Assembly: GCA_030035585.1 (NCBI GenBank)
Contig: JASCZL010000064.1
Span: 16,398-80,397, forward strand
DNA from: Dugong dugon
Taxonomy: Eukaryota > Chordata > Mammalia > Sirenia > Dugongidae
Direction: 5' to 3'
DNA length: 64,000 nucleotides
The notes beneath the pieces are model-generated. The model ran no database searches, was not told where the DNA came from, and saw only the letters and a list, made by a program, of their open reading frames with translations. This document shows, in pieces, positions 1-10,831 of this stretch. The translations under genes were made by a program, and so were the position numbers. Every line of letters starts with the position of its first letter. Positions within the stretch are counted from its first letter, which is position 1.

Positions 1-59
1 GAAGTCATGTATCATCATCATAAGCTCCTGAAGAAGGCATTCACATAATAGTGATCAAA

Positions 60-720
60 GAATGTAAATGAAATCCTCAATCAAAAGGAAGGAAAGTGTG
101 AGAGTTCGAAAATTGAGGCATCTGACTCATATCAGAATGATTGGCCCAGATCTGAGCCCCGATTCCATCTTAACTTCTGCTTATTTCCCCTGCAACTGTC
201 AAACCCTTAGTCAGACTTAACGTACATAACAAAGGAAATGTTTTTCTCTGTGGTTAAAATAAGAAAGTTCCTAAGGGAAGGTCTTGACACAACACCCTTA
301 TGGAGAATGAATCCCCTCAGCAGCCTCAATGAAATGTTTTAAAATATTTTCCCGGTGCCCACCCTGCAGAACCTCCCTTAGTCATGTATTTAAACTAACT
401 AATTGAAATAGCCCACATTGATGTTTCCAACTACTCACTTTAAAGCGTCCATTTAGAGTTGTCTCACCTCCTGCTTACCTAATCTTTCAACTTCCAATCA
501 TAATGTTGCATTTTACCTCACAAAAAATGCCCCTGTTACTCTACCATTTTGGAGCATTTGCTTTCATTTTGTGAGATCAGACGTGTCCTTAGTTCGAACT
601 GTCTTGAACCTTCAATAAATCTCTTTGTTTTTATTTTTAACAGAGTACACATTCTTACTCGTTGACAAATTGAATACCAAATACGAAATATGAGCATATC
701 ATGACTCCATAACACAGGAC
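60..720 (+). other. Unclassified, possibly LTR-derived stretch
   Basis: No gene is visible. The stretch is moderately AT-rich and ends in a C/T-rich segment followed by AATAAA at about 614-619 and a T-rich tail, which resembles the R/U5 part of a retroviral LTR. I could not find matching terminal inverted ends or a target duplication, so the family is not assigned. The 62-codon minus-strand frame at 536-724 is a chance frame. Confidence 0.25.
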
Positions 721-1094
721 CCACAAGTGTTCCCCTTCAAATACCATATACCACACATTTCCAAACACACTTCATTTAAATCTAGGTCTAATATCTAACC
801 ACATAAAAAATAAATCTCAATAGCATTCTTGTCCGTTTTCTATTTACCTTTGCCATTGAAATCAGTTGCTTCTTCTTGATCCCTTGCTTTCTATTTTTAG
901 ATAAAGATGGAGAAGATAGTAAAGATTATGTTCAGGTGGGGCTTCAATTTTTAAGAGTTGTCAAAAAAGGCCTCACTGAGAATGACTGAGAAATATAAAA
1001 GCTGGAAACATCAAAGATAAATCACTGAAATAATACATGCAATCAGAAATTACATAGGTTATACAAGTTAGTATTGGATATAATAGGCCAAATA

Positions 1095-1260
1095 AAACCA
1101 AAAAAACCAAACCCATTGCTGTTGAATCAATTCCAACTCAGTGACCCTACTGGACAGAGAGGAACTGCCCCATAGGGTTTCCAAGGAGCAGCCAGTGGAT
1201 TTGAACTGCTGACCTTTGGTTAGCAGCTGAGCTCTTAACCACTATACCACCAGGGCTCCA
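1095..1260 (-). mobile_element. AfroSINE, full-length, minus strand
   Basis: Read on the minus strand it starts 'GAGCCCTGGTGGTATAGTGG', a tRNA-like A box, continues through a B-box-like segment and the 'CCCTATGGGGCAGTTCC' body, and ends with the conserved 'GAATTGATTCAACAGCAATG' tail plus an A/C-rich end. About 165 bp, the usual length of this family. It is non-autonomous; its tail resembles that of the RTE-type LINE at 36346-36960, as expected if RTE machinery moved it. Confidence 0.9.
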
Positions 1261-1265
1261 ACAGG

Positions 1266-1440
1266 CTCAGATAGCATTTATTATTTATATGCCAAGCCCT
1301 GTTTTAATCATGTTACTATTGACTTGTGTAGTTTACTCCATGAGGTAGGTACAATTATCATACTATTCTATAGATGAAACTGAGGGAAAGTTTAAGTAAT
1401 TTGCTCAATGTCACACAGCTGACATGTACCGAGAGGCTCA
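1266..1440 (-). mobile_element. MIR-type SINE, diverged
   Basis: The reverse complement carries MIR core-like stretches: 'CAGCTGTGTGACATTGAGCA', then 'CCTCAGTTTCATCTATAGAA', then a tail ending 'CAGGGCTTGGCATATAAA'. It directly abuts the AfroSINE at 1095-1260. Strongly diverged, as expected for this old mammalian family. Confidence 0.7.
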
Positions 1441-2228
1441 GTGATTTACATTTAATTTATCTACTTCCGTAAAGAAAACAAACAAAGAACAAGTAAACCA
1501 AACACCATGCTCTGATCTTGGCCTTGTCCTACTTAATCTCAGTGTAAAACCTTCGCAACTCTACAATCCACGGGGTCACATTTATCACAGTATAAAGTAT
1601 TAAGTCTTCAGGAATATCAACATGTGTAAATCAGTCAAGCAGTGTAAGTTAAGCTTTGAAACTTCCAATCTAGTTTTATAGTCTGCCAGCATCAGAGGAA
1701 GATATTCCTCCTGGTTGTCCCTGCCATTACCATTCTCTGACCTAGATCTCCCTTAGGAAGACAATTTTAGAAAAGAACACACACAAATATCTACACATAT
1801 ACTCCCTACTCCACCCAAAAGGTACTAATATTCATTAAAAATGCAGCCCATCTCTATACTAAGAAAAAAGATTTCCCCAAAGGAAACATCAAAAAAAAAA
1901 AAAAAAAAAAAAAGCTCTCTGTGCTTCTATGCCTTTTGACTCAGGAATAAACTAGCACGCAGGTTGAGTTTGGAGGGATCTTGTGTGTTTCTCATTCTGA
2001 TGCCAAGAGACCTTCTGAAGGTTGCTAGAGAGAGCAATGGTCTCTTCTTCACCAGCGAAAAGAGCAAAGATACCACAGAGGGCTGAACGGGTTTAGAAAC
2101 TGGTCACTGAAATTAATAGGAGAGAGGGGATGAAAATAAATTTGACCAATACAAAATCATTATGAAAGTGTAAATGAAAATACTACAATGATTAAATCAG
2201 AGAAAACCCAAACTAAGATAGGAGGAAT
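1441..2228. other. Unassigned AT-rich DNA with a poly(A) run
   Basis: No recognisable gene or element. A run of 23 A at 1891-1913 could mark the tail of an unrecognised plus-strand retroposon or be a simple repeat. I see no clear duplicated target flanking it. Confidence 0.4.
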
Positions 2229-2455
2229 AAACAACAAAATAACAAGCCAAATCAGTTGCCATCAAATCAACTTCAACTCATGAGGACACTATGTGTTTGA
2301 GAGTAGAACTATGCTTCAGAGGATTTTCAGTGGCTTATTTTTCAGAAATAGATAGCCAGATCTTTCTTCTGAGGCAACTCTGGGTGAACTGAAACTTCCA
2401 GTCTTTCGGTTAGCAGCCAGGTGCTTAACAGTTTGCCACTCACTGACTCCAAAAA
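2229..2455 (-). mobile_element. AfroSINE, longer variant, minus strand
   Basis: Same tail and head blocks as the shorter AfroSINE ('TCAGTTGCCATCAAATCAAC', 'TTAGCAGCCAGGTGCTTAAC' on the plus strand) but with an extra middle block around 2335-2385 ('TTCTGAGGCAACTCTGGGTG'). The same block is present in the copies at 24878-25107 and 27800-28018, so it defines a subfamily. Diverged relative to the short form. Confidence 0.8.
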
Positions 2456-3184
2456 GAATAAAACCCAATAGTTATTTATCATGATGAATGCAAATTATTA
2501 AAATTCCCTTTTAATAAAGACAAAGCATCTCAAAATGGTTTCAAAACAACACCTGGCAGTTTACCAATGACACACCTGATGCAAAATGAGAAAGAAATGT
2601 AAAAGATAAAATAGTTGGAAAGAAATACTGTGAACGTAAGTAAACAATAGGTAGAAGTAGAAATAATAAAACAATATAACATATATTTCAAAGCCAAAAG
2701 GTAAATATTTCCTAGGACATATTCTTTGGCCATAGTCTAAACTAATCACAAAATATGACTTAATTACTTAAGTATTTAATTACTTATTTTTTAAATCATA
2801 TTTTATCCACAGTGAACACTGTTTTTTACATCATTGTGCAGATCAAACAAAACAGTCGTTACTTTGTGCCACTGGATTTCAAAGAATTTATACATATACA
2901 CATATAGGTATGTGTGCATATTAATATGTGTGTATATGTGTGACAGAGAGAGAGGCTGATCTTGTTTTATTTTGCTAGACCAAAAAAATCCCTTTAATGT
3001 TGTATTTATGGTAGGTATATGTTGTTAAAAAAAAAAAAGCAGATTATTCTTATAAGTAAATTCAGACCTCTAATAGAAAGACATAGTAAAGAATATTAAT
3101 CTAATAAAGAAATATTAGAGCTTCAATAACTCCAATATTTCAATGTTTCTTTCATTAAAACTCTATAGAGAAGAACTACCTTTT
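2456..3184. other. Unique AT-rich DNA with a TG/TA-rich microsatellite
   Basis: No gene is recognised. About 2888-2942 is an alternating TA/TG tract (imperfect), a simple repeat. The short minus-strand frames here are rich in F, Y, L and I and look like translated AT-rich DNA. Confidence 0.5.
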
Positions 3185-3790
3185 CCCAAATAAAAGTCTG
3201 ACCTTTGTCCCTGGTTCCTCAGAAGAAAATTCTAAGCCCTTGTTTCCTGAGTGATTGGAGCATTTTTGCTATTCATGGTGGGTCTCCGGGACTTCGCTTC
3301 TTTATGGTAATGAAGTGACTGGTGGTGGATCTCTCCATAGTTTACGCTAACAAGATGATTCAGAATGGGAGGCAGGCCAGAAAAGAAAGTCTAATCATGT
3401 GATTAGAGGGTTGTAGTTTTGAGCCAGGTGATATCAGTCCCATCTCCAGGGAGAAGAAAAGGACTGAGGATTTAGTCCAAATGCATGGTCAATGATTCAG
3501 TCAATCCTGCCTACATAATGAAGTCTTAATAAAAACTCTGGACAATCTGATTGACAATGTTCTTCCTATTATCCCACATCCATATTCTGGGAGAGCGCTA
3601 CATCCCTGGAAATGAGAAAAAGTTTGTGTTTCAGACCCTTTCAGACCTTGTTTTATGAGTCTATTCCTTTGGCTGATTGGTATTCTTTTGCTATAATAAA
3701 ACTGTAATTGTAAACATAGTTTGACACTAATTTTTTTCTGGGACCGTATAAATTCTACCATAGGAACTTTCTTACCTGCTATTAGGGGTA
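3185..3790 (+). mobile_element. Ancient LTR-like dispersed repeat
   Basis: Compact GC-richer block in AT-rich surroundings with two AATAAA signals (3528-3533 and 3695-3700). Its layout ('CTGAGTGATTGGAGCA' early, 'GGTTGTAGTTTTGAG' in the middle, 'CTATAATAAAACTGTAAT' near the end) resembles a dispersed mammalian repeat I have seen in other genomes, but I cannot name the family with confidence. The 137-codon minus frame at 3501-3914 runs antisense through it and is not a gene. Confidence 0.4.
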
Positions 3791-4189
3791 CAGAAGTCTC
3801 ACTACTTGCAGTCTGGGTATAGGAATAGAATAAGGTGTGGGAAAAGTCTTCAATATTGAAAATTTCAATTGTTCTCCTAGCTGCTGTCTCATTCCTACCA
3901 TTGTAAAACAGCATCTGGCTCCTGTATCTTCTTGGGGTTCTATGGAGAAATCTACTTCTTTATTTGTCACAACCCTTTTGATGCGTAATCTTTTGCAGCA
4001 ACTTCTTTCTTTCCTATACATAGCGCTAACTCTCCAGCCATTTTCAAATTAAAAAACTATATGTTTATCTACTATATATCTTGTACTTTGATATAATAGG
4101 TAAAGATATATAACCAACTCACCCTCTTTTTTGAATAAGGTTTTCAATAATTCAGATTTCCAAGATCCAGTTCTTAAACATTAGGTAAG

Positions 4190-4362
4190 ATTAAACCAAA
4201 AATCAAATCCATTGCCGTGAAATCAATTCCAGACTCATAGCGACCCCGCAGAACAGCGTAGAACTGCCCTATAGGGTTTCCAAGGAACGGCTGGTGGATT
4301 TGAACTGCCGACCTTCTGGTTAGCAGCCTCAGCTCTTAATCACTGCACCGCCAGGGCTCCAA
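4190..4362 (-). mobile_element. AfroSINE, minus strand
   Basis: Close to the family norm, with 'CATAGCGACCCCGCAGAACA' and 'CACCGCCAGGGCTCC' readable on the plus strand. About 170 bp, ending in the A/C-rich tail at the low-coordinate side. Confidence 0.9.
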
Positions 4363-6165
4363 GGTAAGATTATATAGCCTAAAATGTTATTCTCTTTTTG
4401 GAATAAACAGAATAAACTCTCTTCCAGAGAAAATTGCAGCAATTGTATTTTACCCTAGTAAAGTAAAGAAGTACACAAAGAGAAAAACTTGGCAAGTCCT
4501 GAGGAGGATTCTAGAAGTGAGATTATTTTGAAACTATCTTGACTGTCTGTGGGAAGAATATTCAGAAAAAGCAGAGAATTTAATATGACTGAAAAGGAAG
4601 AGCGAAGATTTTAAGGTAAAGATTGTGTCTGTCATATTAAAGGAATAGTAATAAATACATTGTGTCTGAAGTAGAATGAGTGAAAGGCAATGGTGAAAAA
4701 GATCATGGAAGACTTCATAGGTTATTGAAAATTAGATTGTTAATCTGAGAGACATGAAAGTGCGTTGGAAAGGCTTTAGTGATGAATAATGTGATCTACC
4801 TGGATGTAAGTGGATCTGTCTTGTTCGTGTGTTTATTATGTAGAGAATAGAATTTATGAAGGTAAGAGCATAAAAGAGACTGACGAATTATATTATATTA
4901 AATACAAGACACACCCTGTATATTAAAAAAGACACACCCTTTGCACTTATTTCATCTAATTGTTAAATACTTTATTATGGTTTTGAAGTTAAAAATTTAA
5001 ACAATGTAATGGAATCTGCAATTGTGATTAGATTTCCATCCATTTGATTGCCATCTCAGGTCCATGAAACCACAAGTTCTTTGAGAATTTAATGAAGTTC
5101 ACACAGCTTTTTCAAACATTACCAATGCTAATTGGATAATGGAATTTGATTAAATTCTATCTGGTTATAGCCGGTGCTATTACACATCTGTTTGTTTATT
5201 TATAGTACAAACAAAAGGCCTGTGTAAGTTTCTCTTACGGCTATTAAAGAAACTATATACTTAGTGTTTATTAATAGTATGGGTATTTTTCTTGCTATAT
5301 AATATTGCATTAATCTTGAATAAAAATAATCATTACTCTTAATTAGATGAATGGGATTATAGAGGAATCCAAATGTATTAGTAAAGTCAACTATTAGAAA
5401 TACTTTGAAAAATTAGAGTAAGTTGGCTGATTTAGAAAGGTCAAATTCAGGACATGTTTGGAATGGCTGAATTTCTGTTTAGCAAGAGTATTTGGCAAAA
5501 ATTTCCAATTAAATCAAGTGAGATTAAGGCCATGATGTAAAACATGTGGAATATGGGAAGGTGGTTTTAGGGTCTGGATGGAAAAAAGTACATGAACTAA
5601 GCAAGGAAAAAAATGTCTCTGAAGAAAGAAGACAAAGTGGACAAACGAAGGTAAAGTAAGCTTTGGTGGTTTGTAGAAACTACACTAGACCTCAACTACT
5701 GTGGATTATCTGACTGGCTTTCTATAAATAGGAAGTTTATTTGGGGCAGTTGTCATGGAGAAAGCACTTGGTCCTATTTTTTTCTAAAGGAACCAAAATC
5801 CAAATCCAAAATCAAAATTTCCTACTGAAAAAAATAAAAGGATAACTATGAATTTCTCTGAATATGACAAAAATGTAAGAAAGAAAGCTAAAAATCCAAC
5901 AAATCCTCAGAACGTTAATGTTAATATATCATCCTTAAAATTATATACGAGCATGTAAAATCAAAGATATATAATAAAACATATGTGAGAAAATAAGAGA
6001 AAAAAGACCAATGAGTTAATATTTCTGATTTTCTGCATCAGTTAGGGTTCTGATACAGACAACATAAACTAACACTGGATTTGAGAACAAAATACATTTG
6101 TTAATAAAATTATATGTTTGTTAGGGAATTAGATTTGGAGCTGTAAATCACAGCTAGTGGTTCCT
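4363..6165. other. Unassigned DNA; possible conserved non-coding element at about 4960-5350
   Basis: No gene or recognised repeat. The part at 4960-5350 has mixed composition and a dense set of homeodomain-like cores (TAATTG, GATTAG, GCTAATTGGATAATGG, TTTGATTAAATT). That is the look of a vertebrate developmental enhancer, but this is only a composition argument. Confidence 0.3.
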
Positions 6166-6171
6166 AGATGC

Positions 6172-6310
6172 TGTTAAGTTAATTTCTACTCTTAGTGATG
6201 CCGTGTGATACAGTAGAATGCCTCAAAGGGTTTTCTAAGCTGTAGTCTTTACGAGAGCAGATGGCTGGTTTTTGTCCGGCGGAGCCACTAGGTGGATTCT
6301 GACACAGTGA
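6172..6310 (-). mobile_element. AfroSINE fragment, long variant
   Basis: Diverged 3' part and middle of the longer AfroSINE, with 'TGTAGTCTTTACGAGAGCAG' and 'GCGGAGCCACTAGGTGG' comparable to the copy at 21970-22185. The 5' head is missing or unrecognisable. Confidence 0.6.
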
Positions 6311-6474
6311 CAAGCCTCCAGACCTTGATCGGATAAAATTCAGATAATTTATTAAAACATTTGAGATATACATTTGAATGGATTATCATGGGCTCAAATG
6401 AAATTAAACCAATGGATCTGAGGATGGGGCTCTGAGAGCAAACAGTTATAGGGTAAAACCAGGAAGTTACACCA

Positions 6475-6872
6475 CAATACACCCATACCTCCGTTATTGA
6501 CATGGTTAGGTTCCAAAGACCAGGTCATCATGTGAAAATTGGTGTTATGTAAAAATGGGGGGTGACCACATCAGATCACAAAATGGAGGATGACTACATT
6601 ATTACATAACTGCCAAATTGCATCATTATATAACTGCCAAATTACACCATTACATAACTGCCAAATCACAGAGAATCACGGCCCAGCGAAGTTATATATA
6701 ACCTTAATCATCACAGCCAGTGTTAATCTCACCTCACACCTCAGTGTTCATTACTGCCAGACATACATCATTGATGCTCAAAATAGTTGGATAGTAGAAT
6801 TTTCACTATTGTCATAAATGCCAAATAACAGATAATGAGATAGTTGATAAGTGAGGAGTAGGTATATTCTGA
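6475..6872. mobile_element. Possible DNA-transposon remnant interrupted by an LTR fragment
   Basis: The left edge ('CATACCTCCGTTATTGACA') and right edge ('TTGATAAGTGAGGAGTAGGTA') are partly inverse complements, as at the ends of a Tigger-like element. The middle (about 6550-6715) is a different, LTR-derived sequence. Similarity is weak and the boundaries are approximate. Confidence 0.3.
6550..6715 (-). mobile_element. ERV-L-type LTR fragment with an internal triplication
   Basis: On the minus strand this matches the start of the LTR at 7496-8168: CTGTGATG..., then '...GGCCGTGATTCTCTGTG'. It holds three imperfect tandem copies of a unit of about 25 bp containing 'CATAACTGCCAAAT' between about 6594 and 6672. 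The 7496-8168 LTR has a single comparable unit near 8095-8125. Confidence 0.55.
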
Positions 6873-7490
6873 CTGGTTCTTTGTGAGGGAAGGGAATGGG
6901 AGCTAGGACATTCTAAAACAGGGTCTTGTACGTCATTGGCCACATTAGTACAGGCAGGCTAATCAGATTGGTTACAAACTGCAGAAGTACTTGCTTATCC
7001 CAAAATTGTATATAATAGTCACAAGATGCTTAAATTATATATTCACCAGAACAGGCAATAAAAATAACATGCTTAAAGCAACTCATTTCCTGGGGGCATC
7101 TTAAACAAAGGCTGTGGTGTCCATTTGCATCAAGACCCCTTCTTAGGATACATTCTTTCCATATCCTGACTTCACTACAGAGAAAAACATTTTCTTAGTT
7201 GCCCATGGTTATGGACCACATAAGGGACTCAAAGGTCATGCATTGTACTGATATTATTTTAACTTTGCTGAATACGGCAGAGAAAGAATGGTTTAGTTCA
7301 GCCATTCTACTTTAGTCAAAAGCTCCCATGGCTCTCCTCTGTTACAGGTCAAACTGCCAACCTTTTGGTTAGCAGCTGAGCACTTCAAATGACAATAAAT
7401 TCATATGTCAGGACTGGTTCAGTTAAGACACTACTGCTGCTTCTGGGCACTAGACACAGTAGCTTGCTTGCTGACGCCATTGGTACTAGG
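6873..7490. other. Unassigned DNA with a short SINE-like fragment
   Basis: No gene is recognised. 'CAAACTGCCAACCTTTTGGTT' and 'AGCAGCTGAGCACTTC' at about 7348-7388 match the minus-strand AfroSINE head; the rest of that SINE is missing. AATAAA at about 7057 lies in otherwise unassigned sequence that could be LTR-derived. Confidence 0.35.
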
Positions 7491-7495
7491 CTTGG

Positions 7496-8168
7496 TGTCT
7501 TAGGCTGGGTTCTCTAGAGAAGCAAAACCAGTAAAGCGTATAAGTATATACATAGAGAGATTTATATCAAGGAGACAGCTCACACAATTGTAGAGACTAA
7601 GATGTCCCAAGTTCGTGGATCAGGGTAGAGGCCTCTCCCAATTCACAGAGCTGCAGAAGCTGGTGAACCCAAGGTCGGCAGGTTGGAGAGGGACTCCTGC
7701 TCACAGGTTGTGAAGGTCAACGAATTCAAAGATCAGCAAACAAGACCACAAGGTTTCTCCTGATTCACATAGCTGTAGGGCTGGCAAACCCAAGATCAGC
7801 AGGTCGGGGAACCAGATTCTTGCTTGCAGGCTGTGAAGATTTACGAATTCCAAGATCAACAGGTAAGCTGCTAGCTCAAGTCCCAAGAACCGGAGGTGGG
7901 ACAACAAGAGGCAGCTGCTGAGTCTGGAACAAGCCAAAAACCTTGGCAAGGTGAACAGGCAGGAAGTAACTAGTAGAAGGCAGAGAGATGAACTGAGGGG
8001 GTGGTGAGCTGCCACAGGCCCCACCTCCACCAGTACCACTCAGCAGATTCCATCATGGGCGTGATCACATATCAAATTTCAACAGGGAAGTGATCACAAC
8101 ATTATACAACTGCTAAAACACTGAGAATAGTGGCCTAGCCAAGTTGACATACAATCTTAACTATCACA
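7496..8168 (-). mobile_element. 3' LTR of the provirus (type B)
   Basis: On the minus strand it starts TGTGATAGTTAAG and ends 'GAGAACCCAGCCTAAGACA', 673 bp. It contains an imperfect tandem repeat of period about 121 bp (about 7630-7738 and 7752-7860; shared markers 'AACCCAAG', 'TTGTGAAGGT', 'CGAATTC'). The 112-codon minus frame at 7701-8039 lies inside and has no resemblance to a known protein. The end bases and the U3 start block (GTCAACTTGGCTAGGCCA) are related to the type A LTR, but the body is not. Confidence 0.75.
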
Positions 8169-8185
8169 GTCTACCCCTTGCCAAC
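8169..8185 (-). promoter_or_regulatory. Polypurine tract-like site of the provirus
   Basis: On the minus strand, a purine-rich stretch (GGCAAGGGGTAGAC) lies immediately upstream of the TGTGATAG start of the 3' LTR. That is where plus-strand DNA synthesis is primed in retroviruses. The position is diagnostic; the sequence is somewhat eroded. Confidence 0.55.
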
Positions 8186-8563
8186 CTGGCACCTGTGCAC
8201 ATCTCCTGAAAGCAGACATAATCTCAGAATAAAGATTATTATTAAGTCATACTTGCACCTAACATGATACAACTAATGTGTACAATCAAAAACATTCTAG
8301 GCCCATTTACATCTAATATTTTATAAGTGAAGGAAACAAAAATATTAGATGCACACATACAAAACAGAAATGCTCATAGCAATTACAGTCCCCATTTCTG
8401 CAACTGGTCACATGGCCGTAACTGGTATTTAGAGCTACCTTCTTTCACCATGCATCCCGTATTACCTCTGCCCTCAGCAAGCACCTCAGTTGGTCATGGT
8501 TCTTTGCCTGGTGGGGTGACCTAAACCTTCATTCCTGAAGGATCTGGGCCATTAGTAGTCATG

Positions 8564-9070
8564 TCATTGCTGTAGTTTTCCATTGACTTTCATCACAGGA
8601 CATGGTAGTACTAAGAGATACCCTAAAGGATCTCCAGCATTCCAGACATACTTTTCTTTACCTCCATTATGTAATATCAATCCGGTTTCCTCTTGGTAAT
8701 CAGGATCAATGACACCAGCCAGTATGGTAACTCCCTTCTTTACCTGTTGATACAGAAGCATGAGGAGCTCAAAGTGGCCAGGTGGCATTCTTAGCTTCCA
8801 GTTCAATGGAATCAGTGATGTGTCTCCAGGTGGGAGCATTCCTCCCTTTGGAACTAAGACCTCTAGACCTGCAGAGCATAAGGTTGCAGGGACAGTAAGC
8901 AAAAATCTGGCAAGTGGGTCACTAGGGGTAATAGTGAGTGGTGCCACTCCCATTTCCACCCCTTGTTTACTGGACCCATGAATCCTAGCTATGGGAGAAA
9001 TGGCACCATATATTGAATGCTGGTTTAGAGCATATACAGCCTTCTGGAGAACATTGCCCCAACCCTGCAA
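8564..9070 (-). pseudogene. ERV-L integrase end and dUTPase-like domain
   Basis: An uninterrupted 168-codon frame on the minus strand. The first ~20 residues match the integrase C-terminal segment (VLQKAVYALNQ). After residue ~60 comes a dUTPase-like fold signature: AGLEVLVPKGG, then GDTSLIPLNW, then the motif-3-like GVIDPDYQEE followed by GYLLVLPCP. dUTPases hydrolyse dUTP to dUMP; ERV-L elements are known to carry one after integrase, which supports the class III assignment. The frame has no start of its own in a complete pol and the element is defective, so I call it a remnant, though it is the least broken part. Confidence 0.8.
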
Positions 9071-9967
9071 GGTATTGCCACTTAGCTAGCACTGTAATTG
9101 TGTCTTTAGAAGGTCATTTCATTGTTCTATCAAGCCAGCTGCTTCAGGATGATGGGGAACATGGTAAGACCAGTGAATTCCATGAGCATGGGCCCACTGC
9201 CACACCTCATTTGCTGCGAAGTGAGTCCCTTGATACAAGGCAACACTGTGTGGGATACCATGATGGTGAATAAGGTATTCTATAAGTCCATAGATGGTAG
9301 TTTTGGCAGAAGCATTGTGTGTGGGGAAGGCAAATCCATATTGAGAGTAAGTGTCTATTCCAGTAAGGACAAAAAGCCACCCTTTCTATGATGGAAGTGG
9401 TCCAATGTAATCAACTTGCCACTAGGTTGCTGGCTGATCACCTAGAGGGATGGTGCAATATTGGGGACTCAGTGTTGGTCTCTGCTGCTGGCAGATTGGG
9501 CACTCAGCAGTGGCTGTAGCCAAGTCAGCTTTGGTGAGTGGTAGTCCATGTTGCTGGACCCATGCATAACCTCTATCCCTGCCACCGCGGAAGCTTTGTT
9601 CATGAGCCCATTGAGCAATGACGGAAGTAGCTGGGGAAGAAGATGACTGGTTTCCACAGAACACATCATCCTATCCACTTGATTGTTAAAATCACCCTCT
9701 GCTGAGGTCACCCTTTGATGAGCATTCACAAGATACACAAATATCTTCACTTCTTTGGCCCATTCAGAGAGGTCTATCCACATACCTCTTCCCCATAAAT
9801 CCTTATCTCCAGTTTTCCAATCATGCTCCTTCCAAGTCCCTGACCATCCAGCCAAACCATTGGCCACAGCCCATGAATCAGTATATAATCACATATCTGG
9901 CCATTTCTCCTTCCAATCAAAGTGAACTACCAGGGGCACTGCTCAAAGTTCTGCCCATTGAGACGAT
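9071..9967 (-). pseudogene. ERV-L integrase and RNase H/integrase junction, broken
   Basis: Frames at 9469-9867 and 9422-9664 (minus) overlap in different phases, so at least one frameshift separates them. The zinc-finger part of integrase is visible as CPICQQQRPT with an upstream HQRVTSAEGDFN block. Further downstream (lower coordinates, about 9400-9075) the integrase core is readable only in pieces, with stops. The plus-strand frames at 9013-9391 are antisense shadows. Confidence 0.75.
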
Positions 9968-10680
9968 TTCCCTTTACCACTGTCCTTCAGGGAAGTCCCA
10001 GAAAGAGGCTGTACTGCTGCTGCTGTCCACTTGAGTGGTGTCTGTATATCGTGCAGAACCATCTGTAAACCAGGCACGAGTTTTCTCTTCTTCAGTCAAC
10101 TGATCATAAGGAACTCCCCATGAGGCCATAGGTGCAGACTGGGAGATGGAAGGTAATGTGACAGGAATGGAGACCATGGGCATTTGGGCCACTTCATGAA
10201 ACATACTTGTGCCTTCAGGTCCTGCTTGGGCCTGATCTCATATATACCACTTCCTTTTAATGATAGAGTGCTACTGTGCATGTCCAACTTTATGGCTCCG
10301 TGGGTCAGACAACACCCAGTTTATGATGGGTAGCTCAGGCCACTTGGTGACTTCATGTCCCATGGTTAAGCGTTCAGTCTCTACTAAGGCCCAGTAACAA
10401 GCCAAAAGCTGTTTCTCAAAAGGAGAGTAGTTATCTGCAGAGGATGGCAGGGCTTTGCTCCAAAATCCTAAGGGTCTGCGCTGTGATGCACCAAAAGGGG
10501 CCTGCCAAAGACTCCAAACAGCATCTCTATCTTCCACAGACACTTCAAGCACTGTTGGATCAGCTGGATCATATGGCCCAAGTGACAGAGTGGCTTGCAC
10601 AGCAGCCTGAACCTGTTGTAGAGTTTTCTCTTGTTCTGGGCCCCACTCAAAACTGGCAGCTTTTGGAGTCACTTAATAAA
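9968..10680 (-). pseudogene. ERV-L RT connection and RNase H region, broken
   Basis: The frame at 10271-10672 carries a connection-domain-like start (FEWGPEQEKTLQQVQAAV) and the typical 'SPFEKQLLACYWALVETE' block. The next frame, 9974-10204, contains AWFTDGSARY, the RNase H active-site motif with its first aspartate. The two lie in different frames, so the reading frame is broken between them. Confidence 0.75.
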
Positions 10681-10831
10681 TAGGCCAGAGTAGCACACCC
10701 AGATAAGGAATATGTTGCCTCCAAAATCCAAAGAGGCCCAGTAGGTGCTGAGCCTCCTTTTTAGTTGTGGAAGCAGCCAGATGCAATAACTTATCTTTCA
10801 CTTTGGATGGAATATCTCAATATGCCCCACA

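Noticed and set aside
3501..3914. 137-codon minus-strand frame
   Set aside because: It crosses the edge of an old LTR-like repeat, antisense to its poly-A signals, and resembles no protein.
7701..8039. 112-codon L/S-rich minus frame
   Set aside because: It lies inside the type B LTR, which is not protein-coding, and covers its tandem repeat.
8760..9391. Plus-strand frames opposite the ERV-L pol
   Set aside because: Antisense shadows of integrase and dUTPase sequence.
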